This document shows, one piece after another, positions 37,467 to 43,815 of a DNA stretch of 43,815 nucleotides (position 1 is its first letter; each line of letters begins with the position of its first letter). Source of the DNA: Stenotrophomonas sp. MYb238 (GTDB lineage: Bacteria; Pseudomonadota; Gammaproteobacteria; Xanthomonadales; Xanthomonadaceae); NCBI RefSeq assembly GCF_009496535.1, contig NZ_WIDL01000027.1:1-43815 (forward strand). The letters are read 5' to 3'. Made by a program: the position numbers and the translations under genes. The notes under the pieces were generated by a model. It did not search any database, had not been told where the DNA came from, and was given only the letters and a program-made list of their open reading frames with translations.

Positions 37467-37903
37467 CCTCCCGTCTTCCGCTCCGGCAAGGACAACAGGG
37501 ATTCTCGCTGCTGGAAGCGATCGTCGCATTGACCATCATGGCAACCTGCCTGCTCGCACTGTACGCATGGCTGTCCACCAGCACCTTCGCCCTGGGCCGC
37601 GCCCGCGCCAGCGCGCAGGCGCTGCAGGATGCCCGCGTGGGCAAGGCCATCGTCGAGACCATCAACCCGATGAAGGATCCCACGGGTTCGCGCGACCTGC
37701 CGCCGCTGGAAATCCGCTGGAAGGCCCGCCCCATCACCGAGCGTCGCACCGGGATGAGCCGTGCGGGCACCGCCACGCAGTTCGATTTCCGCCTGTATGA
37801 GGTGGACGTGGAAGTGCTGCGCAGCGGCACGGTCGTGCGCGACTTCAGCATGCGCAAGACGGGATGGGAAGCGGCGCGGCCGATCCTGCCTGTGGAGGAC
37901 TGA
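37463..37903 (+). CDS. gspI: type II secretion minor pseudopilin GspI
   Basis: Minor pseudopilin of 146 aa. The GTG start at 37463 overlaps the gspH stop (GTGA) and gives a leader ending QQG before FSLLEAIVALTIMATCLLALYAW, with Glu at +5. The globular domain contains LPPLEIRWKARPITERRTGM and FDFRLYEVDVEVLRSG. In the secreton GspI nucleates the pilus tip with GspJ and GspK. Frames extending further upstream lie inside gspH and are not used. Confidence 0.9.
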   Translation: MTSRLPLRQGQQGFSLLEAIVALTIMATCLLALYAWLSTSTFALGRARASAQALQDARVGKAIVETINPMKDPTGSRDLPPLEIRWKARPITERRTGMSRAGTATQFDFRLYEVDVEVLRSGTVVRDFSMRKTGWEAARPILPVED

Positions 37904-37906
37904 GCC

Positions 37907-38488
37907 ATGCCCAGGCGACAAGATGGCCTCACGCTCCTGGAAATGCTGGTGGTGCTGCTGATCGCCGGCATGGCCATCGCCCTCGGCTTCCAGTCGCTGG
38001 GGCAGTGGCGGCGGGCCAACGCCTCCATTTCCAGCATAAGCGGCGCCACTCAGCAGACGACCCTGACCGAGGCTTGGCTCGAGAGTTCGCTGCGCAGCCT
38101 CATCCCACTGAAGGAAGTGGAGTTCCAAGGGACAGGCGACCGGCTCTCCGGCATCTCCGTGCAACCGGTGCAGTCCCATCAGGGAGGCGCTACCGAAGTC
38201 GAATGGTCCATCCACCGCGAAGGCGCGGACCAGCTCCTGACCGTGACGGAATCCGGCCGGAAGCTCGATCTGCCCCTGCCGGGCGCCACGGGCGCCAGCT
38301 TCGGCTACATGGACAAGGAAGGCCGCCTGCACGAGCAATGGCCGCCGAAACTGGGGCTACACGATCAACTGCCGATGATGATCGTCCTGAAGCAGGAAAT
38401 GGACGATGGCGGCCAGCGGCTGTGGGCGGCCACCATCGCCGGGGACCACAATCCCCGCTTCAACCCGTTCGAGGCCGATCTTGACTGA
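37907..38488 (+). CDS. gspJ: type II secretion minor pseudopilin GspJ
   Basis: Minor pseudopilin of 193 aa with leader MPRRQDG before LTLLEMLVVLLIAGMAIALGFQSLGQW and Glu at +5. The rest (LTEAWLESSLRSLIPL, EVEWSIHREG, LWAATIAGD) fits GspJ, which forms a tip complex with GspI and GspK. It begins four bases after gspI and overlaps the TTG start of gspK by eight bases. Confidence 0.9.
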   Translation: MPRRQDGLTLLEMLVVLLIAGMAIALGFQSLGQWRRANASISSISGATQQTTLTEAWLESSLRSLIPLKEVEFQGTGDRLSGISVQPVQSHQGGATEVEWSIHREGADQLLTVTESGRKLDLPLPGATGASFGYMDKEGRLHEQWPPKLGLHDQLPMMIVLKQEMDDGGQRLWAATIAGDHNPRFNPFEADLD

Positions 38489-39554
38489 CCACCGCCCCAG
38501 GAATGAACAGGGTTTCGTGCTGGTCATAGTATTGGCGGTGCTGGTGGTGCTCGCCCTGCTCGCAGCGGCCACCGCCACATCCGCCGAGCGCGCCATCCGC
38601 GCCGCCCAGGCCGACGCCGACCGCTTCCAGAGCGAACTGGCGATGGCGGGCACCCGAGAAACCCTGCTGTTGATGCTCGCGACCCAGCGCCAGACCGTGG
38701 CCGGGCTGACCGTCAACGAATCGGACGCCAAAGCCAACATTGCCATGGACCTCGACGACCCGGATGGCTTCACCGCGCTGCCCGTCGGCAACGAGATCAG
38801 GCTGGACGGCACGCCCTACCAGGGCCTGGAAGACATGCGCTTCTCCCTGCAGGACGACCGCGGCTTGCTGAGCGTGAACTGGGCCGCCCCCATACTCCGC
38901 CAGTCCTTCTACAGGTCGATGGGAGTTCCAAGCGACCAGTGGGATGGACTCGAGGCCAAGCTGCTGGATTACCAGGACGCGGACGAACTGCACCGCCTCA
39001 ACGGCGCCGAAAAGAGCGAGTACGACAAGCTCGGCCTCCCTCCGCCGACCAACCGCACCCTGGCTACGCCGCTGGAGCTCCGGCGCGTCCTGGGCTGGAA
39101 CGAAATTCTGGCCGGAATGGACGATTCCCAGTTGCTGTCGATGTTCACCATGACCCGCGGCGCGGACCTGAACATCAACACGGCTCCCCCGCAGGTCCTG
39201 GGGCTGCTCCCGGGGCTGACGCCCGAGAACACGGCCCGCATAGTGGAACTGCGCCGTACCACCCCCTTCCTGTCGACCTGGCAGGCACAGCAGAATTTCG
39301 GCATAGGCATTGCTTTCGAGGAGGGCCTGGCCCTCTTTGCAAAACCCTCCGGCAACCTTATCCTATGGGATCATCGTTCCGGTGCCCGTCATCTTCTGCA
39401 TTGGACACTAACGCCTTTCGAGGTCAACGGCCCTCCTTGGCGTATTGATTACGAGGTCATCCTCCCACGTGGCAACGAATCCGATCAAGCCGTGGTTGGC
39501 TCGCCTTCGACACCGCTTTTCCCCTCGCAGGATACGCCTGGGAAGCAACAATAA
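38481..39554 (+). CDS. gspK: type II secretion minor pseudopilin GspK
   Basis: Largest minor pseudopilin, 357 aa, which caps the pseudopilus tip. A TTG start at 38481 with GAGG six bases upstream gives MTDHRPRNEQG before FVLVIVLAVLVVLALLAAATATSAERA; no Glu at +5, as is usual for GspK. The long globular region has FSLQDDRGLLSVNWA, LLDYQDADE and NINTAPPQVLGLLPGLTPENTARIVELR, the helix-hairpin region seen in this family. Upstream in-frame ATG codons lie inside gspJ and would bury the prepilin leader. Its 3' end overlaps gspL substantially. Confidence 0.92.
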   Translation: MTDHRPRNEQGFVLVIVLAVLVVLALLAAATATSAERAIRAAQADADRFQSELAMAGTRETLLLMLATQRQTVAGLTVNESDAKANIAMDLDDPDGFTALPVGNEIRLDGTPYQGLEDMRFSLQDDRGLLSVNWAAPILRQSFYRSMGVPSDQWDGLEAKLLDYQDADELHRLNGAEKSEYDKLGLPPPTNRTLATPLELRRVLGWNEILAGMDDSQLLSMFTMTRGADLNINTAPPQVLGLLPGLTPENTARIVELRRTTPFLSTWQAQQNFGIGIAFEEGLALFAKPSGNLILWDHRSGARHLLHWTLTPFEVNGPPWRIDYEVILPRGNESDQAVVGSPSTPLFPSQDTPGKQQ

Positions 39555-40584
39555 CCTGCCGTTGGAAGGTGGCGGAAGCGACACCTTGGTCTGTTTGGTC
39601 GGCCGCGAGCTGTGTCTTTTCACCACGGTCGATGCAAGCAAGGCCCCCGTCAAGCAGCGCAAGGAGTTCACGGCCATGGCGGTACGCCGCGCCGCGCCCT
39701 TCGCCGATGCCGATTTCGACGCTGCTTGGACTCCCGACGGAACCGCCGCGATCTGGTACTGGTCCCGCGCCAAGGTTGCCGCACTGGCCTCCACCGAAAC
39801 GGGCAAGCGCAAGCGCTTCGTCGCGGAAGCCTCCCATGTCGGCCTTCCACGCGAGGAAGGTACGGAGTTGTTGCAGCTTGCCGAGGGCTTCGAAGCGCGC
39901 GCCTGGAAGGCCGGGCACCTGCAGGCCAGCCGCTGGTGGCCAGAGTTGCCCACGGCAGGTCAATGGCGGGATTTCCTGCGTGGTGCCGGCCAGGCAGGCG
40001 CCGCAGGACATGCCGTTCCAGAGCCCGTCGCCGGCCCGTTGGCAGCAACCTCCTGGAGCCGCGCGTCGTCCAGCGCCGAGAAACTGCAGCTTTCCGGGCT
40101 GGACCAGTACCTGCCCAAGGTGATGCTGGCTCTGGCAGCGTTGTTCCTGCTGCTGGTTGGCGGCCAGATTGGCGGCATCGCGCGCGCGCAGCTGGACATC
40201 TGGCGCGCGCAGTCGGCTGCCAACGACCTGGACGCACCGCTCAAGCGCATCCTCGATGCCCGTGAAGCCAGCGACGAAGCCAGCGCGGAAGTGAATCAGC
40301 TGCTGGCGCTGCAGGGCTTCAGGCCCAGCATTTCGCTGATGGCCGAGTTCACCCGACTGATGGCAGGCAAGGACTGGCAGGTCACCAAGTGGAATCAGCC
40401 CACCCCCGACACGCTGGAGGTGAACCTGCTGGCTCCCGGCAGCAATCCCGAGGAGCTCGTCTCGAGCTGGGAAGCCTCGCCGATGTTCAAGGGCGTCACC
40501 ACGGAGCTGGGCCGCGACAACGAACTCACCATTAAGGCCACCATCGTGCCTCCCCCTGGCCGGGTCGGGAGCGAAACGCCATGA
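39469..40584 (+). CDS. gspL: type II secretion inner-membrane protein GspL
   Basis: Bitopic inner-membrane protein of about 371 aa that links GspE to GspM. The cytoplasmic actin-like part (about 1-215) includes TLVCLVGRELCLF and FTAMAVRRAAPFADADFDAAW; one membrane helix follows (VMLALAALFLLLVGGQIGG, about 222-240), then a periplasmic ferredoxin-like domain. The start is uncertain. GTG at 39469 is used and overlaps gspK by 86 bases; TTG at 39445 or 39562 are alternatives. The basic N-terminus (WLARLRHRFSPRRIRLG) appears genuine coding sequence. Its stop overlaps gspM as ATGA. Confidence 0.87.
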   Translation: MATNPIKPWLARLRHRFSPRRIRLGSNNNLPLEGGGSDTLVCLVGRELCLFTTVDASKAPVKQRKEFTAMAVRRAAPFADADFDAAWTPDGTAAIWYWSRAKVAALASTETGKRKRFVAEASHVGLPREEGTELLQLAEGFEARAWKAGHLQASRWWPELPTAGQWRDFLRGAGQAGAAGHAVPEPVAGPLAATSWSRASSSAEKLQLSGLDQYLPKVMLALAALFLLLVGGQIGGIARAQLDIWRAQSAANDLDAPLKRILDAREASDEASAEVNQLLALQGFRPSISLMAEFTRLMAGKDWQVTKWNQPTPDTLEVNLLAPGSNPEELVSSWEASPMFKGVTTELGRDNELTIKATIVPPPGRVGSETP

Positions 40585-41168
40585 AGGCATTCGAAGTACA
40601 GATCCGGGAGTTGAAGCGCCAGCTCGAAACCAGCCCATGGCTGAAGTGGGCCGGCGTGGCAATCGCACTGCTGCTTGCGGCGTTCGCCCTGCAGAGCATG
40701 GAAGGCTGGCGTGCCGGCCGGCAGAAGGCCGCCATCGAAGCCGAGCAGAACCTGAGGCGCATCCTGTCGCTGAAGGGGCAGGACGCCTGGCTGGAGCGGG
40801 AAAAGAACGCCCGGCAGCTGCGCGATGCATTGAAGGCCCAGCTTCCCGGGGTCAGCACGCCCGGGATGGCACAGGCGGCGCTGCAGAGCTGGCTGCGAAA
40901 CATCACTGCCGGCTTCGAGTCGAAGCAGAACATGACGATCCGGGTCAACCGGTCCGGTCCGGTGGATGGCATGCCCGATGTGATCCGGGTCAACGCCGCC
41001 TTGAATGGCGCGCTTTCCCCACGGCAATCGCTGGGCCTGCTTCGCCAGATCGAGAACTCCCCCAATCTCGTTGTCGTGGAGACTCTTACCCTCTTGAGCG
41101 ACGACAACAACACGGTGCACCTAACCGTCAACGCCTACTATCGCGTCACCGGGGCCGAGAAACCATGA
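40581..41168 (+). CDS. gspM: type II secretion inner-membrane protein GspM
   Basis: Protein of 195 aa with a short cytoplasmic N-terminus, one membrane helix (WLKWAGVAIALLLAAFALQSM, about 20-40), a coiled-coil-like stretch (RQKAAIEAEQNLRRILSLKGQ) and a periplasmic ferredoxin-like domain. The size, position between GspL and the secretin side, and architecture identify it; sequence similarity alone is weak in this family. It overlaps both neighbours by four bases. Confidence 0.88.
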   Translation: MKAFEVQIRELKRQLETSPWLKWAGVAIALLLAAFALQSMEGWRAGRQKAAIEAEQNLRRILSLKGQDAWLEREKNARQLRDALKAQLPGVSTPGMAQAALQSWLRNITAGFESKQNMTIRVNRSGPVDGMPDVIRVNAALNGALSPRQSLGLLRQIENSPNLVVVETLTLLSDDNNTVHLTVNAYYRVTGAEKP

Positions 41169-41653
41169 GGGTCCGTCGCCAACAGTGGCTGCTGGCTGCC
41201 GCCCTCGTGGTCGGCTTGGCCGCCGGTGCGGCCTGGCCGCCGCCACCGCTTCCCAAGCTCGCCGCCAATGGCGACGAATGGGGTCTTCCCAGTGCGACCG
41301 ACGTCGCACGCTACTTCCCCCAGGACATGGCTGCCGTCACCAGCGGCCTGCGCTGGAAGGGGGAGGTAGGGGGAGCCGCCGGCGCGAGAAGCGCTTGGCG
41401 CCTGGCCGGCATCGTCAACGACGCCGGCCCCGCGGTTCTGGTGATGACCCCGGATGACCAGGGCAAGGTGCAACGCGTCGCCATCGGTGAAACGCTCCCC
41501 GACGGCAGTGTCCTTCAGTCCGCCAGGGGCGACCGCGCCACGACCCGGCGCGATGCCTGCATTACCACGTATCAGCTGTTCCAAGCCCAAGCCGTGGACA
41601 TATCCGGCGAATGCGAGGAAACGGAAGTACCCGACCAAGGAACAAACGAATGA
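41165..41653 (+). CDS. GspC/XpsN-type type II secretion protein, short form
   Basis: Protein of 162 aa with an N-terminal hydrophobic anchor (WLLAAALVVGLAAGAAW, about 8-24) and a periplasmic region. Residues about 78-140 (WRLAGIVNDAGPAVLVMTPD, KVQRVAIGETLPDGSVLQSA, ACITTYQLFQ) resemble the homology-region (HR) domain of GspC or PilP-like proteins, which contacts the secretin N0 domain. In Xanthomonas campestris the gene just before xpsD encodes XpsN, a GspC-like partner of about 260 aa; this one is about 100 residues shorter with no PDZ or coiled-coil segment. No other gspC is in the window. Starts with an ATGA overlap on gspM and ends in one on gspD. Confidence 0.75.
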   Translation: MRVRRQQWLLAAALVVGLAAGAAWPPPPLPKLAANGDEWGLPSATDVARYFPQDMAAVTSGLRWKGEVGGAAGARSAWRLAGIVNDAGPAVLVMTPDDQGKVQRVAIGETLPDGSVLQSARGDRATTRRDACITTYQLFQAQAVDISGECEETEVPDQGTNE

Positions 41654-43815
41654 CGCATCACCGCCGCCCCATGATTGGCCTCGCCGCATTCGGTGCGGCG
41701 CTGCTGGCCGGCTGCAGCACTGCGCCCGTCTTGACCATCCCCGCCTCGTTGCCGCTGCCGCCAAAGACCGAAACCGCCCAGCCTGGCGAGATCCAGATCG
41801 GCGCTCCGGACAGCCGCCCGCAGAGCTTGGTGGTGACCGACACACCGCGCGTGGGGCAATCAGGACCGACCAGTGCCGGTACCCAGGTGCGTGACGACCT
41901 CCCGCCGATGTACAGCGGACCGGTGACCGTCAATGTGCAGAACGTGCCGGTACCGGTGTTCGCGAACGAAGTCTTCGGCAACCTGCTCGACCTGAACGTC
42001 AACATGGCGCCCGACGTGGCCTCCCTGCAGGAACTGGTCACCCTGCGCTCGGAGGCCAAGCAGAAACCGCAGGACCTGTTCGTGCTGGCCCGCCAGGTGC
42101 TGGCCGAGTACGGCGTCGTGGTCAGCGTCGAAGGCAAGCTGGTCCGGCTGACCAAGGGAACCCCCGGCAGTTCGACCAATCCGCCGCTGATCATCAGCGG
42201 CCGCGCTTCGCCGACCGTCCCGCTGACCCATCGCCCCGTGTTCCAGCTGGTGGAACTGGAAGTCATCCGCAGCGGCGATGCACTCCGCTGGTTGAACACT
42301 CTGTTCGGCCAGGACATCAAGGTGCTCGATGAGTCCGGCCGCAATTCGATCATCATCAGCGGCAAGCCGACGCAGGTGCAGCAGGCAATCGAAGCGCTGC
42401 GTGTATTCGATCGTCCTCTGATGCGCGGTCGGATCAGCGCCCGTCTGGAGCCGGCGTTCATGAGCGCCGAGCAGTTGGCCGTGCAGTTGATGGAAGTGCT
42501 CAACACGCAGGGTTACGGCACCGCCCGCTCGGCCGGCTCGCCCTCGAGCGTGATCGTGCTGCCGATCCCGGCCGTCAACTCCGTGCTGATCTTTACCAGC
42601 AGCCAGGAGACGCTGGACTATGCGGTTTCCTGGGCAAAGGAACTTGATCGCCCCAGCCAGCAGGCGGGTACCCAGTCGCTGTTCTATTACCAAGTGAAGA
42701 ACACCAAGGCCGCGGATCTGGCCAACGTGCTCGGCGGTACCGCGACACCCCCGAGTGCGGCCGCGACGCCGCCACCGGCGACGGCAGGCACCGCACCGGC
42801 GCCCGTCGCCGCCCAGCAGTCCGCCGGCCGCAATGCCCCCCCGGTCCCAGGGCTGCTGCAGGTGGACGAGCCGCGCAACGCCCTCATCTACCAGGGCGAT
42901 CCCTCTCAATGGGAGCGCATGCTGACCCTGATCCGGCAGATGGACCGCGCCCCGCGCCAGGTGATGATCGAGGTGACTATCGCCGAGATCACCCTGAACA
43001 ATACGACCGAGGTCGGCCTGAACTGGTTCGCCAAGCAGGGCTTCGGCCGCTTCAACGGCAGTGTATGGTCTGGGGCCAAGTCCGGCGGCGCTGCTGGCGA
43101 GGGCGGCCCTGGCAGCGGACTGACTTGGCTCCTCGATGTGGCCGGCCAGAATCGCGTCATGCTGTCGGCAATGGCGCAGGACAACCGCGTAAACATCCTT
43201 TCGACCCCGCGCCTTCTGGTCAAGAGCGGTAGCGAAGCGTCCATGGACGTGGGCGACGAGATCCCCACCGTCACCATGACTACTACCTCCAATCAGCAGA
43301 CGGGCGGCAACACCAACCTGCTGCAGTCGATCCAGTATCGCAAGACCGGCGTATTGCTGAAGATCAAGCCCACCATCTATTCCGACGACCGTGTGGATAT
43401 CGATCTGACCCAGGAAGTCAGCAAGGCCAGCGACGAAGCGCCGGCCGTGTCCAATTCCGCCTCCTCCGCGTCGCCGACGATCCGCAACCGGGCCCTGACC
43501 ACGTCCCTGACCCTGAAGGATGGTCAGACGATCGTCATGGGAGGCCTCATCAGCAACGACGATACCCGAGGCAATACCGGCATTCCGTTGGTGAAGGACA
43601 TTCCGCTGCTTGGCAATCTGTTCAAGAGCACCAAGAAGGTAACCGAGAAGAAGGAGCTGGTCCTCATCATCGTTCCCTACATCGTCGAGAACGACGATCA
43701 GGCCAATGCTGTCAGCCAAGCCGTCATTGATCGTCTCGAGTACCTGGATCTGACGCCCGCCACTCCGATCCAGCCCGTTTCGCCCGCACAACCGTCCCCC
43801 CTTCCGCCCACCCAC
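41650..43815 (+). CDS. gspD: type II secretion secretin GspD (lipoprotein), 3' end beyond window
   Basis: Outer-membrane secretin, open for 722 codons to the right edge with no stop, so incomplete. The signal peptide ends in a lipobox LLAGC with Cys22 and Ser at +2, marking an outer-membrane lipoprotein. The N0 domain (about 90-165) begins VTVNVQNVPVPVFANEVFGN. N1-N3 domains follow, with an Ala/Pro-rich insertion near 362-400 before VPGLLQVDEPRNALIYQG. The secretin core has QVMIEVTIAEITLNNTTEVGLNW, ILSTPRLLVKSGSEASMDVGDEIPTV and the signature GIPLVKDIPLLGNLFKSTKK near 644. A Pro-rich tail follows. Start ATG overlaps the previous stop. No pilotin gene is needed if it pilots itself. Confidence 0.96.
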   Translation, partial: MTHHRRPMIGLAAFGAALLAGCSTAPVLTIPASLPLPPKTETAQPGEIQIGAPDSRPQSLVVTDTPRVGQSGPTSAGTQVRDDLPPMYSGPVTVNVQNVPVPVFANEVFGNLLDLNVNMAPDVASLQELVTLRSEAKQKPQDLFVLARQVLAEYGVVVSVEGKLVRLTKGTPGSSTNPPLIISGRASPTVPLTHRPVFQLVELEVIRSGDALRWLNTLFGQDIKVLDESGRNSIIISGKPTQVQQAIEALRVFDRPLMRGRISARLEPAFMSAEQLAVQLMEVLNTQGYGTARSAGSPSSVIVLPIPAVNSVLIFTSSQETLDYAVSWAKELDRPSQQAGTQSLFYYQVKNTKAADLANVLGGTATPPSAAATPPPATAGTAPAPVAAQQSAGRNAPPVPGLLQVDEPRNALIYQGDPSQWERMLTLIRQMDRAPRQVMIEVTIAEITLNNTTEVGLNWFAKQGFGRFNGSVWSGAKSGGAAGEGGPGSGLTWLLDVAGQNRVMLSAMAQDNRVNILSTPRLLVKSGSEASMDVGDEIPTVTMTTTSNQQTGGNTNLLQSIQYRKTGVLLKIKPTIYSDDRVDIDLTQEVSKASDEAPAVSNSASSASPTIRNRALTTSLTLKDGQTIVMGGLISNDDTRGNTGIPLVKDIPLLGNLFKSTKKVTEKKELVLIIVPYIVENDDQANAVSQAVIDRLEYLDLTPATPIQPVSPAQPSPLPPTH

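Noticed and set aside
41860-43815. 651-residue minus-strand open frame opposite the secretin
   Set aside because: Shadow of gspD, which has lipobox, N0-N3 and secretin signatures on the plus strand.

Overview
This is high-GC chromosomal DNA from a member of the Xanthomonadales, most likely Xanthomonadaceae/Lysobacteraceae. The evidence is the xanA-xanB pair, the rmlBACD block next to etfBA, an algR-type regulator next to hemC, an OpgH of the short xanthomonad type, and a type II secretion (T2SS) gene set in the order G-H-I-J-K-L-M-N-D with a lipoprotein secretin. I cannot name the genus from sequence alone.

Layout. (1) 1-5.9 kb, minus strand: hemC, a LytTR response regulator, an EstB-like carboxylesterase, opgH (osmoregulated periplasmic glucan synthesis) and a small DUF3817 membrane protein. 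The 950-bp gap between opgH and the esterase holds two inverted copies of a roughly 250-bp element made of hairpins, flanked by two hexanucleotide microsatellites. (2) 6-9.7 kb: a WbsX-RgpF fusion protein of surface polysaccharide synthesis, then scoB/scoA (succinyl-CoA:3-ketoacid CoA-transferase). (3) 9.8-16.1 kb: nucleotide-sugar supply, xanA and xanB (sugar phosphates, GDP-mannose) converging on rmlB-rmlA-rmlC-rmlD (dTDP-L-rhamnose). (4) 16.3-18 kb: etfB-etfA. (5) 18-29.3 kb, minus strand: a tightly overlapping O-polysaccharide operon running wzt, GT4 glycosyltransferase, two sulfotransferases, a 1305-aa sulfotransferase/double-GT2 fusion, and a GtrB-GtrA-DUF2142 membrane module. (6) 29.4-43.8 kb: a small secreted protein, a large secreted surface-type protein of 524 aa, gspF and gspE and wzm on the minus strand, then divergent gspG-H-I-J-K-L-M-N-D on the plus strand. 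The secretin gene runs off the right edge.

How the genes fit together. The xan and rml genes supply activated mannose and rhamnose. The 18-29 kb operon assembles, probably sulfates, and (with Wzt/Wzm) exports an O-polysaccharide. The most unusual feature is the right-hand part. The T2SS ATPase and platform genes (gspE, gspF) are separated from the rest of the secreton and lie behind wzm, the permease of the O-antigen exporter. They lead into a gene for an abundant-looking exported protein with a long AT-rich leader, strict codon use and its own strong terminator. Together this suggests a linked cell-envelope locus for O-polysaccharide export, type II secretion and an S-layer-like surface protein. 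That reading is an inference from gene order and sequence features and has not been tested.
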